The notes beneath the pieces are model-generated. The model worked only from the letters and a program-made list of their open reading frames with translations, had not been told where the DNA came from and ran no database searches. Below are positions 54,674 through 62,932 of a stretch of 64,000 nucleotides of DNA, piece by piece. Both the position numbers and the translations under genes were made by a program. The DNA comes from Pseudorhodobacter wandonensis (lineage in GTDB: Bacteria > Pseudomonadota > Alphaproteobacteria > Rhodobacterales > Rhodobacteraceae): positions 1-64,000 of the forward strand of contig NZ_LGHT01000041.1 of assembly GCF_001202035.1 (NCBI RefSeq), read 5' to 3'. Every line of letters begins with the position of its first letter. Position 1 is the first letter of the stretch.

Positions 54674-54728
54674 GTTGCATTGCCCTGCAATGCAACGATC
54701 CCCCCGGGATATTTTTGCCGAAAAGAAA
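54674..54728 (+). terminator. Hairpin plus TATTTT 3'-end element after YqaA gene
   Basis: A perfect 10-bp hairpin GTTGCATTGC/GCAATGCAAC (54674-54683 and 54687-54696, 3-nt loop) is followed by CCCCCGGGATATTTTTGCCG and AAAAGAAAG. The second part is a diverged copy of the element at 25161-25187 and 55761-55780. It probably acts as transcript 3' end. Confidence 0.55.
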
Positions 54729-54794
54729 GCGCTTGGGCTGGACCTGCTGCAATGTGGGATTTACCTGTAAGCGGAACAGATTTGGAGAGTTGCT

Positions 54795-55742
54795 ATGAAA
54801 CGCGCGCCTTTAACGCTTTATTTGGCCGCGCCGCGCGGATTTTGCGCTGGCGTTGACCGCGCGATCAAGATCGTCGAGCTGGCTTTGCAGAAATGGGGTG
54901 CGCCGGTTTATGTGCGCCACGAGATCGTGCACAACAAATTTGTCGTCGATGACTTGCGGGCGAAAGGGGCGGTGTTTGTTGAGGAGTTGGAGGATTGCCC
55001 CGATGACCGGCCGGTAATTTTTTCGGCGCATGGCGTGCCGAAATCGGTACCGGCAGCAGCAGAGGCGCGGGCGATGATTGCCGTTGACGCCACCTGCCCT
55101 TTGGTAACCAAGGTGCATAATGAGGCCGCGCGGCATTCGGCCGACGGGTTGCAAATGGTGATGATCGGGCATGAGGGCCACCCCGAAACCGTGGGCACGA
55201 TGGGGCAATTGCCTGAAGGTGAGGTTTTGTTGGTCGAAACCGAGGCCGACGTGGCGGGGTTGCGCGTGCGGGATGCGGGAAAGCTGGCGTTTATCACGCA
55301 GACCACCTTGTCTGTGGATGATACCGCCGGGATTGTGGCCGCGTTGCAGGCGCGGTTTCCGGCGATTGTGGGGCCGCATAAGGAAGATATTTGTTATGCC
55401 ACCACCAACCGGCAAGCTGCCGTTAAGGCGATTGCGCCCAAGATTGACGCGCTTTTGGTGATTGGTGCGCCCAATTCCAGCAATTCCAAACGTCTGGTCG
55501 AGGTGGGGCGTGCCGCCGGATGTGCCTATGCACAGCTGGTGCAGCGCGCCGTTGATATCGATTGGCGGGCGCTTGAGGGCATTCGCGCAGTGGGCATCAC
55601 GGCTGGGGCCTCGGCGCCCGAAGTGTTGGTCAACGAGGTGATTGATGCCTTTGCCGCGCGCTATGAGACGGTGGTGGAACTGGTGGAAACGGCGCAGGAG
55701 AATGTGGAGTTCAAGGTACCCAAGGTATTGCGTGAGGTTTAG
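54795..55742 (+). CDS. ispH: 4-hydroxy-3-methylbut-2-enyl diphosphate reductase
   Basis: The last step of the MEP isoprenoid pathway, an iron-sulfur enzyme. The 315-residue protein has its three cluster cysteines in [26 protein letters not shown] and [11 protein letters not shown]. The His residues HEIVHNKF and [14 protein letters not shown] and the catalytic Glu region are present. VGAPNSSNS-type residues appear as [12 protein letters not shown]. It starts a plus-strand run with rnhA. Confidence 0.98.
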   Translation: MKRAPLTLYLAAPRGFCAGVDRAIKIVELALQKWGAPVYVRHEIVHNKFVVDDLRAKGAVFVEELEDCPDDRPVIFSAHGVPKSVPAAAEARAMIAVDATCPLVTKVHNEAARHSADGLQMVMIGHEGHPETVGTMGQLPEGEVLLVETEADVAGLRVRDAGKLAFITQTTLSVDDTAGIVAALQARFPAIVGPHKEDICYATTNRQAAVKAIAPKIDALLVIGAPNSSNSKRLVEVGRAAGCAYAQLVQRAVDIDWRALEGIRAVGITAGASAPEVLVNEVIDAFAARYETVVELVETAQENVEFKVPKVLREV

Positions 55743-55751
55743 GGCGGATGC

Positions 55752-55780
55752 CTGCGGCGCAGGTATTTTTGCCAAGATGA
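55752..55780 (+). terminator. Hairpin plus TATTTTT 3'-end element after ispH
   Basis: A short perfect hairpin CCTGC-GGC-GCAGG is followed directly by TATTTTTGCCAAGATGA, within 40 nt of the ispH stop. It shares the TATTTT..GCCAAGATGA string with 25171-25187. The U-rich run right after the stem suggests an intrinsic terminator. Confidence 0.6.
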
Positions 55781-55846
55781 AATCGGCGGGTGCTCTGGAC
55801 CTTTGGCGCGGGGCTGCTTAGACCGACGCGCAAAGAGGAGATGCTG

Positions 55847-56320
55847 ATGCCCGAGCTTTACGCCTATACTGACGGAGCCTGTTCGGGCAACCCTGGCCCT
55901 GGCGGGTGGGGTGTTTTGATGCTGGCGCGTGAGGGCGACGTTGTCGTCAAGGAGCGTACGTTGCAGGGTGGCGAGGCCGATACCACCAACAACCGCATGG
56001 AGCTGATGGCAGCGATTTCGGCATTGGAAGCCTTGGCGCGGCCCTCGACCATTATTCTGGTGACCGACAGCGCCTATGTGAAAAACGGGATTACCGAGTG
56101 GTTGGCCGGCTGGAAGCGCAAGAACTGGCGCACGGCGGCGGGATCTGCGGTGAAGAATGTCGATTTGTGGCAGCGGTTGGATGAAGCACGGCAGCGGCAC
56201 AGCGTTGAGTGGCGCTGGATCAAGGGCCACGCGGGCCATGCCGAGAATGAACGGGCCGATGAATTGGCACGTGCGGGTATGGCGCCGTTCAAACCCGCCA
56301 AGCCAGAGGTGGCAAAGTGA
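55847..56320 (+). CDS. rnhA: Ribonuclease HI
   Basis: RNase HI degrades RNA in RNA-DNA hybrids. The 157-residue protein has all catalytic acids in [33 protein letters not shown] and [11 protein letters not shown], plus the His loop [17 protein letters not shown]. The start at 55847 has GAGGAG 6 nt upstream; the ATG six bases earlier touches it. Its TGA overlaps the GTG start of the next gene by 4 nt. Confidence 0.98.
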   Translation: MPELYAYTDGACSGNPGPGGWGVLMLAREGDVVVKERTLQGGEADTTNNRMELMAAISALEALARPSTIILVTDSAYVKNGITEWLAGWKRKNWRTAAGSAVKNVDLWQRLDEARQRHSVEWRWIKGHAGHAENERADELARAGMAPFKPAKPEVAK

Positions 56321-56958
56321 CCGCGCTGGATGCGCTCGATTTTGCTTCGGTGGCGGTGTTTGCGCTGACGGGTGCGCTGGTGGCATCGCGCAGCCAGTTG
56401 GACCTTGTGGGGTTCATTTTCATTGCCTGTTTAACGGCGGTCGGCGGTGGCACCATTCGGGATGTCTTGCTGAACCGCGAATTGGTGTTCTGGATTGCCG
56501 ATCCAAGTATCTTGCTGGCGGCGGTGGCGGCGGCGATTGTGGTGTTTTTCGGCGCACATTTGTTGGAAAGCCGGTATCGCGCGATTGTCTGGCTGGATGC
56601 CTTTGCCTTGGCGATTGCGGTGCCTGCGGGCGTGGGCGTGGCGATGGGTCTGGGGCATCACTGGGCCGTTGTGATGGTCATGGGGGTGGCCACGGGCTGT
56701 TTTGGCGGCCTGATGCGCGATGTGGTGTGCAATGAGGTGCCGTTGGTTCTGAAGCAAGGCGAGATTTACGCGACGGCTGCTTTTGCGGGCGCAGGTGCGG
56801 CGGTGCTTGCCGTGATGGTCGGGCAGCCTGTTGGCTATGCGCTATTGGCCTGCTCTGCGGTTACGTTCGTATTGCGCGCGGGCAGCATTGCCTTTGGCTG
56901 GGGCTTGCCCGTCTACCGCGCCAAGCCGCCGCGCCCGGAAAGCCCCAAACAGAATTAG
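56317..56958 (+). CDS. TRIC-type (UPF0126) cation channel family protein
   Basis: A 213-residue membrane protein with about seven helices and the duplicated signature of the family: [16 protein letters not shown] in the first half and [17 protein letters not shown] in the second. Structures of bacterial homologues show a K+-permeable trimer; the physiological role is uncertain. The start is GTG, overlapping the rnhA stop (GTGA), so translation is coupled. Confidence 0.92.
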   Translation: MTALDALDFASVAVFALTGALVASRSQLDLVGFIFIACLTAVGGGTIRDVLLNRELVFWIADPSILLAAVAAAIVVFFGAHLLESRYRAIVWLDAFALAIAVPAGVGVAMGLGHHWAVVMVMGVATGCFGGLMRDVVCNEVPLVLKQGEIYATAAFAGAGAAVLAVMVGQPVGYALLACSAVTFVLRAGSIAFGWGLPVYRAKPPRPESPKQN

Positions 56959-57050
56959 AACTGTCGCCGCACGCGGAACGCGGGCGGCCGGGCCCAACCT
57001 TGAGGCGATGTGGCCGCAAGGCCACGTCAACGAATGGCGGGAGAGGCCCG

Positions 57051-57758
57051 TTACCCGTTGCGCCGATATGTCAGGTAATGCTGGGGGCGGCCCTCTCGGA
57101 TGGCCTTTTGTTCGTAGCGGGTTGATAGCCAATCGTCCCAAGGGGTCGCGGATTGCTGGATCAGGGTAAAGCCCGCGACCGGCACTTCCTCCAGCGTTTG
57201 GCGGACGTAATCATCGATGTCAGTCGCCACCCGAAACTCGGCCCCCGGCATCATCACCCGCGCCAAAGAAACCAAGTGATCCTGGGTCACAAAGCGGCGG
57301 CGGTGGTGGCGGGCCTTTGGCCACGGGTCGGGGTAGTTCAGAAAGGTTTTGGCGATGCAGGCATCGGGCAAAATATCAAACAAATCACGCACGTCTTCGG
57401 GGTGCACCCGCAGGTTCGACACATCTGCCGCGCGGATTTTGCCCAAGAGCATGGCCACGCCGTTCACAAACGGCTCGCACCCGACAATGCCGACTTCGGG
57501 ATAGCGCGCGGCCATATGGACCAGATGCTCGCCCCCGCCAAAGCCGATTTCCAGCCACAAAGGTCGGTCGTCACCGAAAAAGCTGCCGGGGTCGACGACC
57601 GTGCGGTCGGGGTTATCGGCGTGGCTGGTGCCTGCGGGGCGCAATGGTTCCAGATCCTCGGCCAGATAGGCCTTTTGGCTGGGCCGCAGGGTCTTGCCGT
57701 GATGACGCCCGTAAAAATTACGGCGTTCGGGCGTGGTTTTGATCTCATTTTCCGGCAT
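57051..57758 (-). CDS. trmB: tRNA (guanine-N7)-methyltransferase
   Basis: TrmB methylates G46 of tRNA using SAM. The 235-residue protein has the SAM-binding LWLEIGFGGGEHLVHMA, VGCEPFVNGVAMLL and the substrate-binding FLNYPDPWPKARHHRRR. The start at 57758 (MPENEIKTTPERRNFYGRHH) has AAGGGGG upstream. It is divergent from aroQ across 150 nt. Confidence 0.97.
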   Translation of the reverse strand: MPENEIKTTPERRNFYGRHHGKTLRPSQKAYLAEDLEPLRPAGTSHADNPDRTVVDPGSFFGDDRPLWLEIGFGGGEHLVHMAARYPEVGIVGCEPFVNGVAMLLGKIRAADVSNLRVHPEDVRDLFDILPDACIAKTFLNYPDPWPKARHHRRRFVTQDHLVSLARVMMPGAEFRVATDIDDYVRQTLEEVPVAGFTLIQQSATPWDDWLSTRYEQKAIREGRPQHYLTYRRNG

Positions 57759-57908
57759 TGTGGCCCCCTTGGCTAACGCGGGGTGGGGGTAGACCCTGCG
57801 CGGCGGCGCGTCAAGCGGTTGGATAGTGTGGAAATGTGGGTGCGCGGCGTTGCAATTTGCCTTGGGCAAGGCGAAGCTGTGCCAACGCGACACCGGAGCA
57901 CGCCCCAT

Positions 57909-58343
57909 ATGAAAACGATCTATCTTTTGAACGGCCCCAACCTGAACCTATTGGGCAAACGCCAGCCCGAGATTTACGGGCATGAAACGCTTGCCGATGT
58001 GGAACGCGATTGCACGGCTTTGGCGCAGGGTTTGGGGCTGGGGCTGGTGGCGTTTCAATCCAACCATGAAGGCGCGATCATCGACAAAATCCATGAGGCG
58101 CGGGATAGGGCGGCGGCGATTGTGATCAATCCCGGTGCGTTTACCCATACATCCATTGCCATTCTGGATGCGTTGAATGCCTTTGACGGCGCGGTGATCG
58201 AGGTTCACATCTCAAACGTCCACAAGCGAGAGGAATTCCGCCATCATTCCTATGTGTCCTTGCGGGCCGAGGGTGTGATCGCGGGTCTGGGGACCGAAGG
58301 CTATAAGGCCGCCGTTCGCCGCATCGCGCAGCTAGTCGCTTAG
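57909..58343 (+). CDS. aroQ: 3-dehydroquinate dehydratase, type II
   Basis: Catalyses the third shikimate-pathway step. The 144-residue protein has [19 protein letters not shown] with the catalytic Tyr, [33 protein letters not shown] and [17 protein letters not shown] with the catalytic His. Its 3' end overlaps the convergent DUF2161 gene by 12 nt. Confidence 0.98.
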   Translation: MKTIYLLNGPNLNLLGKRQPEIYGHETLADVERDCTALAQGLGLGLVAFQSNHEGAIIDKIHEARDRAAAIVINPGAFTHTSIAILDALNAFDGAVIEVHISNVHKREEFRHHSYVSLRAEGVIAGLGTEGYKAAVRRIAQLVA

Positions 58344-58994
58344 GCTGGCTGTCACCGCTGAATACTCCGCAAGTGCGGCCACACCTTTGGGCGTTAGCAT
58401 GTAAATCCCGCGCTCGACCCGTTCAAACCAACCGTAATGGTCGTCGCGCATCAAAGGGGCGGCGCGTTTCACGCCTGTGGCCCCTGCCACAACCGAGGCC
58501 TTGCACGGCCCCGCCTGCAAATGCACTGCGCAGCGCAAGGCGTCCTGGCGGTACACGGTCATCTTTTTCACGCCGGTACTGCCGCCCAAGTTCGGATCGC
58601 CCACACGGCGGTCAAATTCGCGCAGCAGCCGCGCGGCGGGTTTGGTTTTCAGCTTGGGCGCATAGGGTGCGGGGTCCAGATGCGCCTCGACCCCGTCGGG
58701 CCCCACAGCCAGCAGGCCCAATGACAGGCGGCGGCACAGCGCGATAATGTCGCGGTAGCGCAGTTTCCAGCCCTTGTTTCGCGGCACGGCCAAATAGACC
58801 TGCTGAAACATGCCCTGCCGTTCAACCCCTTGCATCACCAGTTGCAGGGAAAACGTCAGCTTCATTTCCACAATCACCGGGGGTTCATCGCCGCGCCGCG
58901 CCATGATATCGCAATCGCCGATTTCGGCTTTCACCTCATAGCCTTGCGCCTGCAAATAGGCCTTTAGCGGCGCGTAAAGATCGGCCTCGCGCAT
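58332..58994 (-). CDS. DUF2161-family (PDDEXK-like) protein
   Basis: A 220-residue soluble protein. The N-terminal part has a PD-(D/E)xK nuclease-like pattern: [20 protein letters not shown] then [19 protein letters not shown], matching DUF2161. The C-terminal part is winged-helix-like ([20 protein letters not shown]). Function unknown; nuclease activity is plausible from the E-x-K motif. It follows irr after 6 nt, so the two are probably co-transcribed. Confidence 0.87.
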   Translation of the reverse strand: MREADLYAPLKAYLQAQGYEVKAEIGDCDIMARRGDEPPVIVEMKLTFSLQLVMQGVERQGMFQQVYLAVPRNKGWKLRYRDIIALCRRLSLGLLAVGPDGVEAHLDPAPYAPKLKTKPAARLLREFDRRVGDPNLGGSTGVKKMTVYRQDALRCAVHLQAGPCKASVVAGATGVKRAAPLMRDDHYGWFERVERGIYMLTPKGVAALAEYSAVTASLSD

Positions 58995-59000
58995 GGGCTA

Positions 59001-59417
59001 TCAGGTGCGGCGCAACCGGATCACCACATCAACCTTTGAAATCTCGGTCCCTTCGGGCAGATCGGGCAGGCGCGTGATTTCCAGTTGGTCGGCTCGGGCA
59101 TCTGTTAGCTCGGCCGTAGCTTCCCAATAGAAATGCGGGTGGTCATCCATGCGGGTATCAAAATAGCTTTTCGACCCGTCTACCACGACCTCTTGCATCA
59201 ACCCCGCCTCGCAAAAGGCGCGCAGGGTGTTGTAGACGGTGGCAAGGCTTACCCCTTCGCCCGTGTCATTGGACGCGGCAAACAGGCTTTCGGCCGTAAC
59301 ATGGCGGTCAATACCATCACCAACCAGCAGACCCGCCAGAACCACGCGCTGCCGCGTTGGCCGCAGCCCGCCTTTGGCAAGCCAATCGGTCGCACGTTGC
59401 AAAGCCTGATCACCCAT
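59001..59417 (-). CDS. irr: Iron response regulator Irr (Fur family)
   Basis: Irr is the Fur-family regulator that reads heme status in alphaproteobacteria. The 138-residue protein has a winged helix LRPTRQRVVLAGLLVGDG and GEGVSLATVYNTLRAFCEAG. The metal/heme-binding segment is MDDHPHFYWEATAELTD, and the C-terminus is EGTEISKVDVVIRLRRT, typical of Irr rather than Fur. The GCPWHD heme motif of Bradyrhizobium is absent, as in most Irr proteins. It is divergent from fabA. Confidence 0.9.
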   Translation of the reverse strand: MGDQALQRATDWLAKGGLRPTRQRVVLAGLLVGDGIDRHVTAESLFAASNDTGEGVSLATVYNTLRAFCEAGLMQEVVVDGSKSYFDTRMDDHPHFYWEATAELTDARADQLEITRLPDLPEGTEISKVDVVIRLRRT

Positions 59418-59445
59418 TCAATATCCGCCTTTTATACTTGCCCTA

Positions 59446-59475
59446 TATATAAGGCCGGATTTGATGGTTTTTCAA
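59446..59475 (-). promoter_or_regulatory. Putative promoter of irr
   Basis: On the minus strand TTGAAA (59470-59475) and TATATA (59446-59451) are separated by 18 bp, or 17 bp if TTATAT is used, about 30 nt before the irr start. No clear Irr-binding (ICE) palindrome was seen in the 153-bp gap to fabA. Confidence 0.5.
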
Positions 59476-59570
59476 CCCGAATGCGTGCCCTAAATGCCGC
59501 CGCCCTTGCCAGTCTATAAAGCGGGGTGTTAATGGAGAGGAAAGAGCAGCGAAAGAAGGGGCTTTGCCTT

Positions 59571-60080
59571 ATGTCACAATATCCAACAAGTTTTGACAAA
59601 GAGGGCTTGCTGAAATGCGCACGCGGCGAGCTGTTTGGCCCGGGCAATGCCCAGCTGCCTGCCCCGCCCATGCTGATGATGGATCGCATTACCGAAGTAT
59701 CGGCCGATGGTGGCGCCCATGGCAAAGGCCATATTGTCGCTGAATTTGATATCACCCCCGACCTGTGGTTCTTCGACTGCCACTTTCCGGGCAACCCGAT
59801 CATGCCCGGCTGTCTGGGCCTTGACGGGTTGTGGCAGTTGACCGGCTTTAACCTTGGCTGGCGCGGCTGGCAGGGGCGCGGCTATGCGCTGGGTGTCGGC
59901 GAAGTAAAGCTGACAGGCATGGTGCGCCCTGATCGCAAGATGCTGACCTATAAGGTAGATTTCACCAAAGCGATCCAAACCCGCCGCCTGACCATGGGCG
60001 TGGCTGACGGGATTGTCGAAGCGGATGGCGAAGTGATCTATATTGTTAAAGATATGAAGGTTGCGCTGTCGGAAAGCTGA
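59571..60080 (+). CDS. fabA: 3-hydroxydecanoyl-[ACP] dehydratase/isomerase
   Basis: FabA makes the cis-3-decenoyl-ACP that starts unsaturated fatty acid synthesis. The 169-residue protein has the catalytic His in [14 protein letters not shown] (H71) and Asp in [12 protein letters not shown] (D85). The start at 59571 ([20 protein letters not shown]) fits family length. It leads the fabA-fabB-fabI run. Confidence 0.98.
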   Translation: MSQYPTSFDKEGLLKCARGELFGPGNAQLPAPPMLMMDRITEVSADGGAHGKGHIVAEFDITPDLWFFDCHFPGNPIMPGCLGLDGLWQLTGFNLGWRGWQGRGYALGVGEVKLTGMVRPDRKMLTYKVDFTKAIQTRRLTMGVADGIVEADGEVIYIVKDMKVALSES

Positions 60081-60146
60081 TCTGCGCAAGATTAAGACCC
60101 AAAGATTTGTCTACGACCAAGTTCTGACTACGAAAGGAATGCGCCC

Positions 60147-61373
60147 ATGCGTCGCGTCGTTATCACCGGTATCGGTATTGTTTCGTCTATCGGCAATAAT
60201 GCCACCGAAGTAGAGGCCAGCCTGCGCGCAGGCAAATCCGGCATTGTCGCCGCCCCGCAATATGTTGAACACGGCTTTCGCAGCCAGATCCACGGCATGC
60301 CGCAGATCGTGCTAGAGGACCATATCGACAAGCGCGACCTGCGCTTTATGGGCGCCGGTGCGGCCTATAACTTTATCGCGATGGAACAGGCGATTGCCGA
60401 TGCGGGGCTGGATGCCGCCGATGTATCGAATGAACGCTCGGGGCTGATTATGGGCTCTGGCGGGCCGTCGACCTCGAACTTCTTTGCCGCGCATAACATC
60501 GTGATTGAAAAAGGCGCGCCCAAGCGTATGGGCCCGTTCATGGTAACGCGCTGCATGTCCTCGACCAACTCGGCCTGCCTTGCCACGCCGTTCAAGATCA
60601 AAGGCGTGAACTATTCGATCACCTCGGCCTGCTCGACCTCGGCGCATTGCATCGGCAATGGTGCCGAACTGATCCAGATGGGCAAGCAAGACATCGTTTT
60701 TGCTGGCGGTGGTGAGGAGTTGGATTGGACCCTCTCTTGCCTGTTCGACGCGATGGGCGCGATGTCCAGCAAGTACAACGACACGCCGGAACTGGCAGCC
60801 CGCGCCTTTGACGCCACGCGTGACGGCTTTGTCATCGCAGGCGGCGGCGGTGTTGTGGTGCTTGAGGAATTGAACCACGCGCTGGCCCGCGGCGCCAAGA
60901 TTTACGGCGAAGTGACCGGCTATGGCGCCACATCCGACGGCGCCGATATGGTTGCCCCTTCGGGCGAAGGCGGTGAGCGGTCGATGAAGCTGGCGATGTC
61001 TACCCTGCCCGAAGGCCGCAAGGTTACCTATATCAACGCGCACGGCACCTCGACCCCCGCAGGCGATGTGACCGAGGTAAAGGCCATTCGCCGTGTCTTT
61101 GGTGACGGTTCGGTGCCGCCGATTTCGTCCACCAAATCGCTGACCGGCCACTCTTTGGGCGCAACCGGTGTGCATGAGGCGATTTACAGCCTGCTGATGA
61201 TGCAGGGCGGTTTCATCACTGCCTCGGCCAACGTCACCCAGCTTGACCCGGAATTGAAGCCCGAAGAAATCGCCACTGAATTCCGAGAGATCGAGCATGA
61301 CAGCATTCTGTCCAACTCTTTCGGCTTTGGCGGCACCAATGCCACGCTGCTGATGTCGAAGTATAAAGGATAA
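60147..61373 (+). CDS. fabB: 3-oxoacyl-[ACP] synthase I
   Basis: FabB elongates the FabA product, keeping the double bond. The 408-residue protein has the Cys-His-His triad: [30 protein letters not shown] and [15 protein letters not shown], and ends [16 protein letters not shown]. It starts 66 nt after fabA and ends 3 nt before fabI. Confidence 0.98.
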   Translation: MRRVVITGIGIVSSIGNNATEVEASLRAGKSGIVAAPQYVEHGFRSQIHGMPQIVLEDHIDKRDLRFMGAGAAYNFIAMEQAIADAGLDAADVSNERSGLIMGSGGPSTSNFFAAHNIVIEKGAPKRMGPFMVTRCMSSTNSACLATPFKIKGVNYSITSACSTSAHCIGNGAELIQMGKQDIVFAGGGEELDWTLSCLFDAMGAMSSKYNDTPELAARAFDATRDGFVIAGGGGVVVLEELNHALARGAKIYGEVTGYGATSDGADMVAPSGEGGERSMKLAMSTLPEGRKVTYINAHGTSTPAGDVTEVKAIRRVFGDGSVPPISSTKSLTGHSLGATGVHEAIYSLLMMQGGFITASANVTQLDPELKPEEIATEFREIEHDSILSNSFGFGGTNATLLMSKYKG

Positions 61374-61376
61374 CAA

Positions 61377-62168
61377 ATGGCCGATCTGATGAAGGGCAAG
61401 CGGGGCCTTGTGATGGGTGTCGCGAATGAGCGCTCTATCGCTTGGGGCTGTGCACGCGCCTTGGCGGCCGAAGGGGCCGAGCTGGCCTTTACCTATCAAG
61501 GCGAGGCGTTCGGCAAACGTCTGGAACCGCTGGCCGCAAGCGTTGGGTCAACGCTGATGGTCGATGTCGATGTGACTGACGATGCCTCGCTTGATGCCGC
61601 CTTTGCGCGGATCAAAGAGGAATGGGGCAGCATCGATTTCCTGGTCCATGCCATCGCCTTTTCCGACAAAAGCGAACTGACCGGCCGGATCAGCAACACC
61701 AGCCGCGCCAACTTTAAAACCACGATGGATATCAGCTGCTTCAGCTTTATCGATGTGGCCCGCCGCGCGGCTGAATTGATGCCGGATGGTGGCACGTTGA
61801 TGACCATGACCTATGGCGGATCAAACCGTGTAACGCCCAATTACAACGTGATGGGCGTGGCCAAGGCGGCGCTGGAATCGGCTGTGCGCTATTTGGCGGC
61901 CGATCTTGGCCCCCAGAAAATCCGTGTGAACGCCATTTCACCCGGCCCGATGAAAACGCTGGCCGGCGCTGCGATTGGCGGTGCACGCGCCACCTATCGC
62001 CATACCGAAAACAACGCGCCGCTGCAAACCAACGCCAGCCTGGAATCGGTTGGTGGCACAGCCGTTTACCTTGCATCCGATTACGGCATGCATACCACGG
62101 GCGAGATTGTCCGCGTTGATGGCGGTTACCATGTTCTGGGCATGCCACGGGCCGAACATATCGCTTGA
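61377..62168 (+). CDS. fabI: Enoyl-[ACP] reductase (NADH)
   Basis: FabI completes each elongation cycle and is the triclosan target. The 263-residue protein has the nucleotide-binding GVANERSIAWGCARALAAEG and the catalytic Tyr...Lys in NYNVMGVAKAALE. It has the substrate-loop region SPGPMKTLAGAAI. At the position of E. coli Gly93 it has Ala (HAIAFSDKSEL). It is 3 nt after fabB, so tightly coupled. Confidence 0.98.
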   Translation: MADLMKGKRGLVMGVANERSIAWGCARALAAEGAELAFTYQGEAFGKRLEPLAASVGSTLMVDVDVTDDASLDAAFARIKEEWGSIDFLVHAIAFSDKSELTGRISNTSRANFKTTMDISCFSFIDVARRAAELMPDGGTLMTMTYGGSNRVTPNYNVMGVAKAALESAVRYLAADLGPQKIRVNAISPGPMKTLAGAAIGGARATYRHTENNAPLQTNASLESVGGTAVYLASDYGMHTTGEIVRVDGGYHVLGMPRAEHIA

Positions 62169-62216
62169 CCAAACTATCATTCGGCGCATCCTGTCTATGA
62201 CAAAGGAGTGCGCCGA

Positions 62217-62630
62217 ATGACCCAAAAGATCTTTGTTAACATCCCGGTGTCCGATCTCGAACGCTCCAAAGCGTTCTATCAGGCCATCGGCTTTTCGCTA
62301 AACCTGAATTTCGCCGATGAAACCGCCTGCTGCGTGGTGATCTCCGAGCATATTTTCCTGATGATTTTGACCTATCCTCGGTTCGAAGGTTTTGCCACCC
62401 TGCCCCGTGCCGATACGCAAAAAACCACAGGCGCCATGTTTGCACTTTCCTGCCAAGATCGCGCCGCCGTGGATAAAATCACCGAGGCCGCACTGGCCGC
62501 AGGCGGTTCCGAACCTAAACCTTTTGACGATCACGGCTTTATGTACACCCGCACCTTCCAAGACCCGGACGGCAACGTGTTTGAACCGTTCTGGATGGAC
62601 GAAACCGCCATTCCAACGCATGAAACCTGA
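62217..62630 (+). CDS. VOC-family (glyoxalase/extradiol dioxygenase-like) protein
   Basis: A 137-residue protein with the paired beta-alpha-beta-beta-beta modules of the VOC fold: KIFVNIPVSDLERSKAFYQA at the N-terminus and a C-terminal RTFQDPDGNVFEPFWMD with the metal-ligand Glu. It resembles the lactoylglutathione-lyase-like subgroup lacking assigned substrate. AAGGAG precedes the ATG at 62217. It lies 48 nt after fabI and may share its transcript. Confidence 0.9.
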   Translation: MTQKIFVNIPVSDLERSKAFYQAIGFSLNLNFADETACCVVISEHIFLMILTYPRFEGFATLPRADTQKTTGAMFALSCQDRAAVDKITEAALAAGGSEPKPFDDHGFMYTRTFQDPDGNVFEPFWMDETAIPTHET

Positions 62631-62635
62631 ATGAT

Positions 62636-62709
62636 TGGAGCGGGTGACGGGAATCGAACCCGTGTCTCTAGCTTGGAAGGCTAGGGTCTTACCATTACAC
62701 AACACCCGC
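62636..62709 (-). tRNA. tRNA-Gly (TCC anticodon)
   Basis: A complete cloverleaf: acceptor GCGGGTG/CACCCGC, anticodon loop CTTCCAA with TCC, T-arm ACGGGTTCGATTCCCGT and an encoded CCA (62636-62638). It lies 5 nt from the stop of the convergent VOC gene. Confidence 0.98.
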
Positions 62710-62718
62710 GCTGCACTT

Positions 62719-62747
62719 GGTATAATCATCCGGCCCGCCCTGTGCAA
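62719..62747 (-). promoter_or_regulatory. Promoter of tRNA-Gly
   Basis: On the minus strand TTGCAC (62742-62747), an exactly 17-bp spacer and TATACC (62719-62724) lie immediately upstream of the mature tRNA 5' end. Confidence 0.65.
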
Positions 62748-62870
62748 GCAGGTGCGCAACCAAAATGACGCAAATCACATTAACCCGCTACAGCCACACT
62801 TCCGTTTTGGCAGAAATCAAAGCTGTTGGGCTTCATCTTGGCCTAAATACCTACTCTGCCTTTACAAAAA

Positions 62871-62903
62871 GGTACAAAGGCCGCGCAATTCAGCGCGGCC
62901 TTT
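62871..62903 (-). terminator. Terminator after 5'-nucleotidase gene
   Basis: A perfect 11-bp stem AAAGGCCGCGC/GCGCGGCCTTT with a 6-nt loop (62876-62903) lies 29 nt after the gene's stop. On the minus strand it is followed by GTACCTTTTT. Confidence 0.8.
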
Positions 62904-62932
62904 GCTAAAAATTCAATACCAACGGCAAGCGA

